64,000 nucleotides of DNA from Halomonas sp. BDJS001 (GCF_026104355.1 NZ_CP110535.1:248001-312000), one strand, 5' to 3'. Shown: positions 51,321 to 61,136, numbered from the stretch's first letter. Numbers and translations are program-made. Notes: a model not told the origin generated them from the sequence alone.

Positions 51321-52371
51321 CACCGCGGCGGCCAAGCCGCGCATTCGCGTGCCTGCGTATCAGGTTCAAAACGATACCGCCCCGGCGGTGGCCACCGGCA
51401 GCGGGCGGATGGAGGCGTTCACCTTTGGCGACCCCGAGCCGGTCACCAGCATGCGTGATGTTTGGTACGAAGGGGTGTGGCTAACGCCTGATGAGTGGTA
51501 TGAGCCACCGATCCCGCTAAGCGTGTTGGCCAAGAGCTACCGGGCCACTGCCCACCACGGCAGCGCCTTGCAGGTGAAGCGCAATATCCTGCTGAAAACC
51601 TTTATTCCCCACCCGCTGCTGAATCGCCGTACCTTTAGCTCGCTGGCCCTCGACTACTTGGTGTTTGGTAACGGCTACCTTGAGGACGTGCGCGGGCGGT
51701 TAGGGAGGCGGCTGGGTTTGCAGCATCGCGGCGCTAAGTATATGCGTCGCGGTGAGAATGACCGCTATTGGTGGGTACCCAATTATATGGAACGGGTAGA
51801 GCTTCCCGCCGGGCGAACCGTTCACCTATTAGAGCCGGATATCGATCAAACCATCTACGGGGTACCGGACTATATCGGCAGCTTACAAAGCGCCTGGCTT
51901 AACGAATCCGCCACCCTTTTCCGCCGCCGCTACTACCTGAACGGCAGCCACGCGGGCTTCATCATGTACGTCAACGACCCGGCTCACGATCAAAAAGACA
52001 TCGACGACATGCGTAAGGCGCTGAAAAACAGCAAAGGCCCGGGCAACTTCCGCAACCTGTTCCTTTACTCCCCCAGGGGCAAAAAGGACGGTGTGCAGAT
52101 CATCCCGGTCTCAGAGGTCGCGGCCAAAGACGAGTTCTACAACATCAAAAACATCACCCGAGACGACCAATTGGCTGGGCATCGAATCCCGCCACAGCTA
52201 ATGGGCGTGGTGCCTCAAAACGCCGCCGGATTTGGCGATGCGGAAAAAGCCGCCAAGGTGTATGTGGCCAACGAGCTAGAACCACTCCAAGCCACTTTTA
52301 AAGAGATAAACGAGCATGTGGGGGAAGAGGTGGTGAGGTTCGATCCGTATTTGCTGGATCTTCAGGCATAA
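51310..52371 (+). CDS. Q: Portal protein gpQ
   Basis: 353 aa from ATG 51310, overlapping P by 11 nt (P2 Q about 344). Conserved VWYEGVWLTPDEWYEPPIPLSVLAKSYRA and MRKALKNSKGPGNFRNLFLYSP blocks, ending EHVGEEVVRFDPYLLD. Confidence 0.95.
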   Translation: MTINTAAAKPRIRVPAYQVQNDTAPAVATGSGRMEAFTFGDPEPVTSMRDVWYEGVWLTPDEWYEPPIPLSVLAKSYRATAHHGSALQVKRNILLKTFIPHPLLNRRTFSSLALDYLVFGNGYLEDVRGRLGRRLGLQHRGAKYMRRGENDRYWWVPNYMERVELPAGRTVHLLEPDIDQTIYGVPDYIGSLQSAWLNESATLFRRRYYLNGSHAGFIMYVNDPAHDQKDIDDMRKALKNSKGPGNFRNLFLYSPRGKKDGVQIIPVSEVAAKDEFYNIKNITRDDQLAGHRIPPQLMGVVPQNAAGFGDAEKAAKVYVANELEPLQATFKEINEHVGEEVVRFDPYLLDLQA

Positions 52372-52374
52372 AAA

Positions 52375-52396
52375 AGCGCCTGGCATTCCAGGCGCT
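52375..52396. terminator. Terminator after portal gene
   Basis: AGCGCCTGG-CATT-CCAGGCGCT perfect stem starting 3 nt after the Q stop, with A-run before and CGCTCTTTC after. Confidence 0.8.
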
Positions 52397-52476
52397 AATC
52401 GCTCTTTCATCCTTGAAAACAAAGGGAGCATCCGGCCCCGCAAGCGATAAAAAAACTATACCCTAAAACTGTATGT

Positions 52477-53256
52477 ATGAACAGGTATTCAAGGATGATG
52501 AATCGACCGATTTTGCCCTGGATGGGCGGCAAACGCCGCTTGGCCAAACAGATCTTACCGCTGTTTAAACCGCATACTGCCTACGTGGAACCATTCTGCG
52601 GTGGGGCAGCGCTCTTCTTTATGAAAGCACCCAGCAAAGTGGAAGTGATCAACGATGCGCATGGAGAGTTGGTTAACCTCTACCGCATCGTGAAGCACCA
52701 CCCTGATGAACTGGTGAAGCAGTTCCGGTGGGGGCTGATTAGCCGCGAAGAGTACCTCACTCAAAAAGAGATCGACCCACGCCACCTAACCGATATCCAA
52801 CGAGCAGCGCGTTTCTTCTACCTGCAGAAGCTGGCCTTTGGCGGCAAGGTCAGCGGCCAAACGTTTGGCACCTCGGCGGTATCACCGCCGCGCATGAACC
52901 TACTGCGCATTGAGGAAGATCTCAGCGATGCCCACCTACGCTTATCCAGGGCGGTAGTCGAGCATCTGGATTGGGCAGAGTGCATCCGGCGTTATGATCG
53001 GAAAGGCACGCTGTTCTATCTCGACCCGCCATACTGGGGCACCGCCGGATACGGCTGCGACTTCCCGTTGGAAGAGTACTACCGCATGGGCGAGCTCGCC
53101 CGAACAGGGCAGGGTCAGTTTGTGATCAGCGTCAACGACACGCCGGAGATGCGCGATGCTTTCAAAGGGCTAACTCTACAAACAACTTTAATTAGGTATA
53201 CTGTGGGGCAGCAAGCGACCGAGCCACGCGGAGAGCTCATCATCACTAACCGCTAA
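52477..53256 (+). CDS. dam: Phage DNA adenine methyltransferase (Dam family)
   Basis: 259 aa (ATG 52477; in-frame ATGs at 52495 and 52498). AdoMet motif PWMGGKRRLAKQI and YVEPFCGGAALFF, catalytic DPPY in LFYLDPPYWGTAGYG near residue 185, order as in Dam/T4 Dam (class alpha). Expected target GATC or a variant. No partner nuclease adjacent, so an orphan that may protect phage DNA or tune expression. Confidence 0.9.
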   Translation: MNRYSRMMNRPILPWMGGKRRLAKQILPLFKPHTAYVEPFCGGAALFFMKAPSKVEVINDAHGELVNLYRIVKHHPDELVKQFRWGLISREEYLTQKEIDPRHLTDIQRAARFFYLQKLAFGGKVSGQTFGTSAVSPPRMNLLRIEEDLSDAHLRLSRAVVEHLDWAECIRRYDRKGTLFYLDPPYWGTAGYGCDFPLEEYYRMGELARTGQGQFVISVNDTPEMRDAFKGLTLQTTLIRYTVGQQATEPRGELIITNR

Positions 53257-53284
53257 ACCTCTAGCCAGCTATCTAACCAACGCC

Positions 53285-53308
53285 AAGCCGCTCCGAAAGG
53301 GGCGGCTT
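53285..53308. terminator. Hairpin after dam
   Basis: AAGCCGCTCC-GAAA-GGGGCGGCTT, one mismatch, GNRA-type loop, followed by ATTCATTGTCTTTT. Confidence 0.65.
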
Positions 53309-53337
53309 ATTCATTGTCTTTTGGATGGAAACAAACA

Positions 53338-53691
53338 ATGGTTGAAGTATTGCTTACCTTGATTCCTAGGCTTTTAAACAGAAAGCCAAAGCTCGACGAA
53401 GTGATTGAATCGTTAAGTGTTTATCAAAATGATCGGAGAAAACTCTGTTCTCAATTGAGGCTTGAGGATGCTTTTTACAAGGCATTCAAAAAGAAAGTAT
53501 CGGCTAAGTTAATTGAGAAAATTGCTTCAACTAATTGGGGGCCTAGGGAATCGTTGATGATTTTTGGTCAAGCCTCCCCAGCAGTGACATGTGATTTCAC
53601 TACACACGAAATGAAAATTCATAGAAGGATAAAATTGCCAGAGGAATGGCGTATGGGTATAGAGTTTCTAAGCGGCGTTTTATTCTTTTAG
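53338..53691 (+). CDS. Unrecognised AT-rich accessory protein near attR (part 1)
   Basis: 117 aa from ATG 53338. Soluble and basic, with helical LNRKPKLDEVIESLSVYQNDRRKLCSQLRLED and a sheet-like end (AVTCDFTTHEMKIHRRIKLPEEW). Composition differs from the structural genes. Its 3' end overlaps the next frame by 46 bp. One extra G in GGG at about 53654-53656 would fuse both into one protein of about 203 aa (EEWRMGYRVSKRRF). Unknown function; the site, beyond Q next to att, is a cargo position. Confidence 0.55.
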   Translation: MVEVLLTLIPRLLNRKPKLDEVIESLSVYQNDRRKLCSQLRLEDAFYKAFKKKVSAKLIEKIASTNWGPRESLMIFGQASPAVTCDFTTHEMKIHRRIKLPEEWRMGIEFLSGVLFF

Positions 53692-53948
53692 CAGGTGTAG
53701 CGTTATTTTTTTTAGGAACATACACGTTGTACCTGCTAGTAGGACACATTTATTTTAATGATATTAAAACGCTCTATGACACAGGGTTAAAAGGGTTTGC
53801 TCTACTTTTTCAGTCAAGCCTAATGGGTTTCGGGGCGACAATTTTTGGAGCTATGTTTACTCACCTTGGCTGGAGTTTGATCGGCAGTTTAGAAAGTGAT
53901 GCTAAGGTTCTTGAGTTAGAGGGGATGCTTAACCAGACGCCAGACTAG
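53646..53948 (+). CDS. Unrecognised accessory membrane protein near attR (part 2)
   Basis: 100 aa with two clear helices (RFILLAGVALFFLGTYTLYLLVG and ALLFQSSLMGFGATIFGAMFTHL) and an acidic tail. Either a separate membrane protein translationally coupled to part 1 or its C-terminal half after a frameshift. The soluble-plus-membrane layout recalls many small defence or exclusion proteins, but no family is recognised. Confidence 0.55.
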   Translation: MAYGYRVSKRRFILLAGVALFFLGTYTLYLLVGHIYFNDIKTLYDTGLKGFALLFQSSLMGFGATIFGAMFTHLGWSLIGSLESDAKVLELEGMLNQTPD

Positions 53949-53974
53949 GTCTTCATTACCCACGCCGCGCCATC

Positions 53975-53997
53975 GTCACCCCGCCCCGCCCGCGCGC
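53975..53997. other. Candidate cos region
   Basis: On the minus strand GGGCGGGGCGGGG resembles the GC-rich start of the P2 cohesive end (GGCGAGGCGGGG). It lies in the 176-bp gene-free stretch 53949-54124 near att, as cos does in phage phiCTX. Resemblance only. Confidence 0.25.
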
Positions 53998-54124
53998 TAA
54001 ATGTAGTGGTTTTTATGCACCCCTGCGGCAGGCACTCAGACCGCGCCAGTGCTGGGCGGCAGGGTGGCTATAAGGGGTGTTGTTTTTATGCGTTTTCACG
54101 CAGATTTATGCAGTTTTGCAGTGC

Positions 54125-54391
54125 CTAGCTAAACGGCGTGAGGTAGTGAGCGGCAAGCATTTCTAAGATGGGTTTTCGGTGGGCATCCCAGGTTCGATCA
54201 TCGACCAGATGCGCCATGGAATAAGGCATTTCAGCGTAGGTAATCCATAGCTCATCGGTTTCTGAAGGTAGTAAGCCGATCTTGGCGCGCCGGTTCTGTG
54301 AGCGGATTTCAAACCAGGCGTAATGGTCGCCGTTCTTATCCTGGCGTAGGCGGTAGGTGAAGCGGGTGAACTTTTGCGATGACATTGCCAT
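54125..54391 (-). CDS. Short conserved prophage-end protein
   Basis: 88 aa from ATG 54391, MAMSSQKFTRFTYRLRQDKNGDHYAWFEIRSQ, a compact sheet-rich protein. A dead copy lies outside attL (14089-14160). The same gene at the same place in two phages suggests linkage to the att/int module. Function unknown. Confidence 0.6.
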   Translation of the reverse strand: MAMSSQKFTRFTYRLRQDKNGDHYAWFEIRSQNRRAKIGLLPSETDELWITYAEMPYSMAHLVDDRTWDAHRKPILEMLAAHYLTPFS

Positions 54392-54419
54392 TAGCTACCT
54401 CCCTTCCAATGTTTTTATT

Positions 54420-54441
54420 TTGCTACCTATTTGCTACCTAG
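54420..54441. repeat. Integrase arm-type repeat, right end
   Basis: Two TTGCTACCTA copies 11 bp apart, identical to 14449-14470 at the opposite end; a further GCTACCT is at 54393-54399. Confidence 0.65.
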
Positions 54442-54454
54442 AGCCATTACCAAC

Positions 54455-54496
54455 AAAAAACGGCCACTTGCTGTATTTGCTAAGTGGCCGTTTTTT
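54455..54496. terminator. tRNA-Pro terminator (bidirectional)
   Basis: A6-CGGCCACTT ... AAGTGGCCG-T6. Lies 11 bp beyond the tRNA 3' end and was brought in by the phage; the original is at 14223-14264. Confidence 0.88.
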
Positions 54497-54502
54497 CTGG
54501 AA

Positions 54503-54554
54503 TTTTTGGTCGGAATAGCAGGATTCGAACCTACGACCTCTGCCTCCCGAAGGC
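54503..54554. repeat. attR, 52-bp core
   Basis: Identical to 14271-14322 and forming the 3' half of the intact tRNA-Pro. Integration therefore restores the tRNA. Confidence 0.93.
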
Positions 54555-54583
54555 AGCGCTCTACCAAGCTGAGCTATATTCCG
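54507..54583 (-). tRNA. tRNA-Pro (CGG)
   Basis: 77 nt with encoded CCA. Acceptor CGGAATA pairs with the 3' TATTCCG; the anticodon loop TTCGGGA gives anticodon CGG between CTGCC/GGCAG stems; the T arm contains GGTTCGAATCC. Target of prophage integration. Confidence 0.95.
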
Positions 54584-54683
54584 ATAGCTGCCGAGCCGTG
54601 CTTGTCTGCGCCCAACAACGGAGGTGGATAATACTTAGCCAAGCGTGTTTTTTCAAGTCCCCGGCGGTGTGTTCTAGCAATTT

Positions 54684-55688
54684 TTATGCTTGGCGATCAA
54701 CCGCTAAGCGGGCCAGTTGGGCCATGCTGTCGCGGTAGGTGCTGGGCGGTAGGGCGTCCAACTGCTGCAGGGCTTTGTCGGCCATCTCTTCGGCGCGCTG
54801 GCGGGTATAGTCGAGTGCGCCTGTGGCGTGAATAATGTCCAGTACGGCGTCGAGCTGCTCAAGCCCGCCATTGCGAATCACCTGGCGAATCAGCTTGGCC
54901 TGTTCCGGCGTGCCTTGCTCCATAGCGTGGATCAGCGGCAGCGTCGGCTTGCCTTCGGCGAGATCGTCGCCCACGTTTTTGCCCATGGCATCGGCGTCGC
55001 CCTGGTAATCCAGCAGGTCATCAATCAACTGGAAGGCAAGACCTAAGTAGCGGCCATAATACTGCAGCGCGCGCTCCTGTTCCGGCGTTGCCTCTGCCAG
55101 CACGGCACCGCTATGGGAAGCCGCTTCGAACAGCATGGCGGTTTTGCCCAGAATGGTCTCGAAGTAATCTGCCTCGGAGATGCTGGGGTTGCCGATGTTG
55201 GTTAACTGCAGCACTTCACCTTCCGCGATGATGCAGGTAGCGCCGGACAGGATCGCCATAATGCGCATTGAGCCCACATCGACCATCATCTGAAACGAGC
55301 GCGCGTAGAGGAAGTCGCCGACCAGTACCGACGGCGCATTGCCCCAGGCGTCGTTGGCGGTTTTCTTGCCCCGGCGCATATGCGACTCATCCACCACATC
55401 GTCGTGGAGCAGCGTGGAGGTGTGCATAAACTCAATCAATGTAGCCAGCGGGATATGCTTGTCGCCGGTATAGTCGAGTGAGCGGGCGGCCAGGAGTGCC
55501 AATAAAGGGCGCAGGCGCTTGCCGCCGCTTTCGGTAATGTATTGGCCGATTGTTTCAACCAAGGGCACTTTAGAGTTGAGCTGCTCGACAATTGTCCGGT
55601 TGACGGCTGCAAAATCATCGGCCACCACGGCGTGCAGCGGTGAAGGCGTGGGGCTGTCAGGCTGTGCTGAGGAGACGTTAGCGGTCAT
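54684..55688 (-). CDS. ispB: Octaprenyl/polyprenyl diphosphate synthase
   Basis: 334 aa. Both aspartate-rich motifs are present: LLHDDVVDESHMRRGK (DDxxD type) and QLIDDLLDYQGD. It makes the isoprenoid side chain of ubiquinone. Divergent from rplU, as in E. coli. Ends IDRQA type, full length. Confidence 0.93.
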   Translation of the reverse strand: MTANVSSAQPDSPTPSPLHAVVADDFAAVNRTIVEQLNSKVPLVETIGQYITESGGKRLRPLLALLAARSLDYTGDKHIPLATLIEFMHTSTLLHDDVVDESHMRRGKKTANDAWGNAPSVLVGDFLYARSFQMMVDVGSMRIMAILSGATCIIAEGEVLQLTNIGNPSISEADYFETILGKTAMLFEAASHSGAVLAEATPEQERALQYYGRYLGLAFQLIDDLLDYQGDADAMGKNVGDDLAEGKPTLPLIHAMEQGTPEQAKLIRQVIRNGGLEQLDAVLDIIHATGALDYTRQRAEEMADKALQQLDALPPSTYRDSMAQLARLAVDRQA

Positions 55689-55793
55689 GGGATACGTTCA
55701 TCGCGGCAGATTGAGGCGGTAAGTCCCGCCCATAATGGGGGTCATGCTATGGGGCTGCCTGTTAGGCGTCAAGACACGCACGGTGGCCGCACT

Positions 55794-55799
55794 ATTATA
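55794..55799 (-). promoter_or_regulatory. Probable -10 of ispB
   Basis: A perfect TATAAT on the minus strand 106 bp before the ispB start. The -35 is unclear (TTGTCA lies 22 bp upstream, too far). Confidence 0.4.
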
Positions 55800-55846
55800 T
55801 GCCGTTATAAACGGAGGGTAGTGACAATTGACAACGGCCGGTGGTC

Positions 55847-55875
55847 TTGTGGTAAGAGACGATAGTCGTTATAAT
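55847..55875 (+). promoter_or_regulatory. rplU-rpmA promoter
   Basis: TTGTGG (55847-55852), 17-bp spacer, TATAAT (55870-55875), reading towards rplU. Confidence 0.7.
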
Positions 55876-56022
55876 CCGCGACCCACTCATCTTGCTCCCT
55901 GTCAGATGGCTCCAAAAGGGGCGCCACTCGCAGCAGGTCGATAAGAGCACGACTCGAAAGAGCGTAGGAGATGAGTGCCGTTTAAACGTTAGAACGGCAT
56001 TAACGACAGTCCGGAGAGCGAC
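55876..56022 (+). promoter_or_regulatory. Structured 5' leader of rplU
   Basis: About 140 nt between promoter and rplU. CACTCATCT (55884) can pair with AGATGAGTG (55969), and TGCCGTT (55976) with AACGGCA (55993); these two hairpins are mutually exclusive at their edge. A ribosomal-protein autoregulatory leader is possible but not shown. Confidence 0.4.
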
Positions 56023-56334
56023 ATGTACGCAGTTATCAAAAGCGGTGGTAAGCAGTACCGCGTTCAAGAAGGTCAAACCCTCAAGCTCGAGAAAATCGAA
56101 GTCGCTACCGGCGAAACGATTGAGTTTGATGAAGTGCTGATGGTCGCTGACGGCGATGATTTCAACATCGGTGCGCCGATGATCAGTGGTGCTAAAGTCT
56201 CCGCCGAAGTGGTTTCCCACGGCCGTGGCGATAAAGTCACCATTATCAAGTTCCGTCGTCGTAAGCACCACATGAAGCGTCAGGGCCACCGCCAGTGGTT
56301 CACTGAAGTCAAAATTACCGGAATTTCTGCGTAA
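56023..56334 (+). CDS. rplU: 50S ribosomal protein L21
   Basis: 103 aa, [25 protein letters not shown] through [16 protein letters not shown] to the end, standard bacterial L21. First gene of the rplU-rpmA operon. Confidence 0.98.
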   Translation: MYAVIKSGGKQYRVQEGQTLKLEKIEVATGETIEFDEVLMVADGDDFNIGAPMISGAKVSAEVVSHGRGDKVTIIKFRRRKHHMKRQGHRQWFTEVKITGISA

Positions 56335-56363
56335 GCGGTCAATTCCCTTAGGAGGATTTTGCA

Positions 56364-56621
56364 ATGGCACATAAAAAGGCAGCAGGCTCCACGCGTAACG
56401 GTCGCGATTCCGAGTCCAAACGCTTAGGTGTAAAACTCTTCGGTGGCCAAGCGGCGACTGCGGGTAACATCATCGTGCGTCAGCGCGGCACGCGTTTCCA
56501 CGCGGGCACAGGCGTTGGCCTTGGTCGTGACCACACGCTGTTCGCACTGAGCGACGGTTTTGTGAAGTTTGAGACCAAAGGCCCGAAAAACCGCAAGTTC
56601 GTTAGCATCGTTTCTGCCTAA
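56364..56621 (+). CDS. rpmA: 50S ribosomal protein L27
   Basis: 85 aa, [24 protein letters not shown], standard L27 whose N-terminus reaches the peptidyl-transferase centre. Strong AGGAGG ribosome site. Confidence 0.98.
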   Translation: MAHKKAAGSTRNGRDSESKRLGVKLFGGQAATAGNIIVRQRGTRFHAGTGVGLGRDHTLFALSDGFVKFETKGPKNRKFVSIVSA

Positions 56622-56655
56622 GCGGCTAGAGCTATGCTCGCGGTTGCGAGAGAAA

Positions 56656-56681
56656 AAGCCCCGCTATGGCGGGGCTTTTTT
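56656..56681 (+). terminator. rpmA terminator
   Basis: AAGCCCCGC-TATG-GCGGGGCTT followed by TTTTTG. Confidence 0.93.
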
Positions 56682-56787
56682 GTCGGTCAAATCTCTTTTC
56701 CAGTACCCTCTACCACGATGTCTTTATCAGTATTCGGGTGGCAATAAAGGGTTGGAAAAAGATTTGGTAAACAGCAGTGCATATTAG

Positions 56788-58002
<1,215 letters not shown>

Positions 58003-58141
58003 TGATATTGAGCGGGTGCACTCGGTTGTCAGTAAGGTAGTAAGCTTAAAAGGGCTGCGTTCGCGCGGCCTCTTTTATGGGCGTCTGATCAAATTGTAAG
58101 TATATGATTAAGTTGCCAGCGTCTGATTGAGGGGGGGTCGC

Positions 58142-59281
58142 ATGGAAAGTAACGAGCAAATCCTGGGGCGCAGCGCGCTCATCCGCGCGCGGCGGGTCGT
58201 GGTGAAGATTGGCAGTGCGCTGCTGACGAATGATGGCCGCGGCCTGGACGAACCCGCTATCGGTGGTTGGGTAGATCAAATTGCCGCTCTGCACCAGCAG
58301 GGGATTGAAGTGGTACTGGTCTCTTCTGGCGCGGTGGCGGCGGGCATGGTGCGTCTTGGCTGGCAGGTGCGCCCCAGCGCGGTGCATGAGCTGCAGGCAG
58401 CAGCGGCGGTAGGCCAAAATGGCCTGACTCAATGCTACGAGCAGCACTTTGCCCGCCACGGTATACTCACCGCGCAGATTCTGCTTACCCATGATGATCT
58501 TTCCAACCGCAAACGCTACCTGAATGCGCTCTCGGCGCTGCGTACGCTGGTAGAGATGCGCGTGGTGCCGGTGATCAATGAAAACGACACCGTGGTCACT
58601 GATGAGATTCGCTTTGGCGATAATGACACCCTTGGCGCACTGGTGGCTAACCTACTGGAAGCGGATGCGCTGCTGCTGCTGACCGACCAGGAAGGCCTGT
58701 TTGACGCCGACCCCCGCCACAACCCCAATGCCCAAATGATTGCCGAAGGGCGCGCCGACGATCCGCGCTTAGCCGCCGTGGCAGGCAGCGGTGGCGCGCT
58801 GGGGCGGGGCGGTATGAGTACCAAAGTACGCGCGGCGCAGTTAGCGGCGCGCTCCGGGGCGGTCACGGTGATTGCCAGTGGCCGCCAGCCCGACGTAATC
58901 AACCGGATAATGGCGGGCGAAGCTCTGGGCACGCTGCTGCGTCCTGACCAAGTGCCCATGGCGGCGCGTAAGCGCTGGCTGGCGGGTCAACTGCAGGTGC
59001 GCGGCACACTGGTGCTGGATGCGGGAGCAGTCAAAGTATTGCGCGATAAAGGCTCTAGCCTGTTGGCAGTGGGTGTGCGCAGTGTGCAGGGCAGCTTTAA
59101 GCGCGGCGATATGGTGGTGTGTGTGGATGAGCAGGGTGCGTCTGTGGCCAAAGGGTTGGTGAATTATGGCGCTGATGAAGCGCGCCAGTTGGCCGGTCAG
59201 CCAAGTCACCAGATTGAGGCTATCCTGGGCTACGTAGAAGCCCATGAGCTGATCCATCGCGATAATCTAGTGGTTATCTAG
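58142..59281 (+). CDS. proB: Glutamate 5-kinase
   Basis: 379 aa from ATG 58142 (GAGGGGGG site just upstream; an in-frame TTG at 58127 is unlikely). Amino-acid kinase domain ([40 protein letters not shown]) and C-terminal PUA domain ([26 protein letters not shown]). First step of proline synthesis, relevant to osmotic adaptation. Confidence 0.97.
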   Translation: MESNEQILGRSALIRARRVVVKIGSALLTNDGRGLDEPAIGGWVDQIAALHQQGIEVVLVSSGAVAAGMVRLGWQVRPSAVHELQAAAAVGQNGLTQCYEQHFARHGILTAQILLTHDDLSNRKRYLNALSALRTLVEMRVVPVINENDTVVTDEIRFGDNDTLGALVANLLEADALLLLTDQEGLFDADPRHNPNAQMIAEGRADDPRLAAVAGSGGALGRGGMSTKVRAAQLAARSGAVTVIASGRQPDVINRIMAGEALGTLLRPDQVPMAARKRWLAGQLQVRGTLVLDAGAVKVLRDKGSSLLAVGVRSVQGSFKRGDMVVCVDEQGASVAKGLVNYGADEARQLAGQPSHQIEAILGYVEAHELIHRDNLVVI

Positions 59282-59298
59282 GGGGCTCTGACTGTTAT

Positions 59299-60393
59299 TT
59301 AGTCGCGAACGCGGGGCGGCAGAGGCACTTGTCGAGGCCAGTCATCGGGCACTATAAATAGCCGCTGGTAGCGTTGTTCACCGTGCTCTCTCGTTGGGTA
59401 ACACAGCATTACTTGCTGGGGGGAGCGCCAGGTATTGACCCGATCAATCACGGTTGGCAGTACCTCTGCCGCAGGGCGAAAAACGCTGGCTGGCGGCGGT
59501 GCCAGCCAGTGGGGCTTTTCCAGCCCTACCATACTCGGCATGGCGGAAAAGCTGGCTGATAGGGTCGGCCAGTCACGCAAGTAACACCAGATACCGCGGC
59601 GATGATCTGCCGTCGCGCCTTCCGGTGCTGGCATAGCGGCATGCCAGGGGTAGTAAAGCACGCCGGGCATCGCCAGCCGCTGAGTTAACTGTTCGCCTAA
59701 ACGCAGATCAGAACCACCCAGATCCCGTGGCGTAAGCCAATGCGCGAGGGTTTCCAGTGCGGGCGCCGTGGTGGAAAGGGGGAGTTGGTGACGTTGCAGA
59801 TGAGTGCACTTAAGCGCCAGGCTGTCTAACCCGCCGGGGCCAATCCAGCGGCTTTGGCTATTGGCTGCTCCAGGCCCTTCGGGCAGCCCCAGGTAGAACT
59901 TGATAGCGACTTCTAAATGGATCGGCGCTGGATTGTCGCGGGTTCTGTACAGCATATCCAGCTCGCCCAGGGTGTTGCGCTGTCGGGTGATTCGGACATT
60001 TCGGGCGAGCAATCGCGTATTGGGTGCGTGATCCAACAACGTATGCCACAGGCGTTCGTGGTAGTGCCCCATACGCGTCGCGCGGCTCCCATTCAGGGCC
60101 GTTAGCGGTGGCCGGCCAAGTTGACCCAGCCAGGGCAGTAGTGCACCCACTAATCCCAGTTCTTTAAGTGTTGGCCGGCCTCCACAGGGAATCGGTGGTG
60201 GCAGCTCCACAAGGTCAGGTGTGGCGACCAGCCAGGCTAAGTCGCGTAGCACGGAACTCAATAGTGCTGAACTGAATAGCGCTGAATCGCCCAGCTCGGG
60301 GTTGCACGGCACTGAGTTGCCGACGCCTGAAGCTAGCGCCGACGAGCCGAGTTCTTCACTCTCCAGCGCACCGTTAACGCCTTCGTTCAGCAC
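59299..60393 (-). CDS. DUF1853 family protein
   Basis: 364 aa. The DUF1853 core includes GELDMLYRTRDNPAPIHLEVAIKFYLG, a PD-(D/E)XK-like set of residues, and GVLYYPWHAAM. The first 45 residues are Ser/Leu/Glu repeats (SALFSSALLSS, encoded partly by a 15-bp tandem repeat at 60255-60284), probably not conserved; a later start near 60260 is possible. Function of the family is unknown. Convergent with proB. Confidence 0.8.
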   Translation of the reverse strand: MLNEGVNGALESEELGSSALASGVGNSVPCNPELGDSALFSSALLSSVLRDLAWLVATPDLVELPPPIPCGGRPTLKELGLVGALLPWLGQLGRPPLTALNGSRATRMGHYHERLWHTLLDHAPNTRLLARNVRITRQRNTLGELDMLYRTRDNPAPIHLEVAIKFYLGLPEGPGAANSQSRWIGPGGLDSLALKCTHLQRHQLPLSTTAPALETLAHWLTPRDLGGSDLRLGEQLTQRLAMPGVLYYPWHAAMPAPEGATADHRRGIWCYLRDWPTLSASFSAMPSMVGLEKPHWLAPPPASVFRPAAEVLPTVIDRVNTWRSPQQVMLCYPTREHGEQRYQRLFIVPDDWPRQVPLPPRVRD

Positions 60394-60467
60394 AGATTTC
60401 TCCTCAATACCCTGATAAGGTCGGCACTATCAATTTAGCGACATGCTTTATCAGCCTACCATAAACG

Positions 60468-60495
60468 CAGCGGGCTCCCCGTGGGGAGCCCGCAA
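60468..60495 (-). terminator. Terminator of the PepSY gene
   Basis: GCGGGCTCCCC pairs with GGGGAGCCCGC around a short loop. Confidence 0.75.
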
Positions 60496-60513
60496 AGCGA
60501 CTAGCTGGAAAAA

Positions 60514-60990
60514 TTAATCGCGGTCAATTTGCGTCACTTCGGCAGAGCCCTGACGCACGCTGATTTCTAGCTCACGGCCATCTTCACCGCGGCCTTCAAT
60601 ATCGATGATGCCGCTCTTATCGATATCGAGATCTTCAAATTCAACCATACCCTCCTGGCTAGCCACGTCCAGTGCTTGACGGATATCGTCTTCGCTCATA
60701 CCCCAGGCACCGCTAATCAGGCGCTCACGTTTCTCTTGTAGGGTCTCACCGTTATCGAGTGAGAATTCCACGTCGGCGTACCACTCATCGTCCAGCCAAC
60801 CTTCCACTTCTAAGCGGCCCCGGCTTTCAATGCTAATTTCTTCGTAGTGGCTGAAACCGTACTCATTGGCGTGGCTCAATACGTCATCAATGCGATCCAT
60901 CGGCAGTGAATCGGCCTGGGCACTACCGGCAGCCGCAGCAAGCAGCAGCGCAGAGGTCGGGATCAGCAGCATTTTTTTCATGGTGTTCAT
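60514..60990 (-). CDS. Secreted PepSY-domain protein
   Basis: 158 aa. Signal peptide (MLLIPTSALLLAAAAGSAQA), then two PepSY-like halves: RIDDVLSHANEYGFSHYEEISIESRGRLEVEGWLDD and ALDVASQEGMVEFEDLDIDKSGIIDIEG. Such proteins often modulate periplasmic enzymes or sensor kinases. Divergent from a second PepSY gene ahead of the two-component system. Confidence 0.82.
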   Translation of the reverse strand: MNTMKKMLLIPTSALLLAAAAGSAQADSLPMDRIDDVLSHANEYGFSHYEEISIESRGRLEVEGWLDDEWYADVEFSLDNGETLQEKRERLISGAWGMSEDDIRQALDVASQEGMVEFEDLDIDKSGIIDIEGRGEDGRELEISVRQGSAEVTQIDRD

Positions 60991-61136
60991 AGCAAATTCC
61001 TTCTTTACGTATCTGTACGAGATTGAATGAACGGCATTCAGCGAATGCGACAGTGGATTTATATCACCACGATACTTTCCTTAAGCTGACAAAGCTGTTC
61101 ATCTAACGTTCATGTTGCCTTTGGCATGCTGACGCT

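Larger units (their letters stand above)
14271..54554. mobile_element. P2-family prophage integrated in tRNA-Pro(CGG)
   Basis: It is bounded by 52-bp direct repeats in tRNA-Pro. It contains a tyrosine integrase, a rolling-circle gpA, an Ogr-type zinc finger, and the full P2 head-tail set (Q P O N M L X, lysis, R S V W J I, fibres, FI FII E E' T U D) in the P2 order. It differs from P2 by its CI/LexA-type repressor, by early genes left of the repressor, and by having the Q-side end rather than the D-side end next to att. All essential morphogenesis genes look intact apart from the gpV frameshift. Accessory loci: Kiwa, NgoMIV-like R-M, hicAB, dam and several unknowns. Confidence 0.95.

Noticed and set aside
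14271..54554. CRISPR array, insertion sequence or transposase within the window
   Set aside because: No regularly spaced short repeats and no transposase-like frame were seen; the repeats present are att cores, arm sites or in-gene tandem units.
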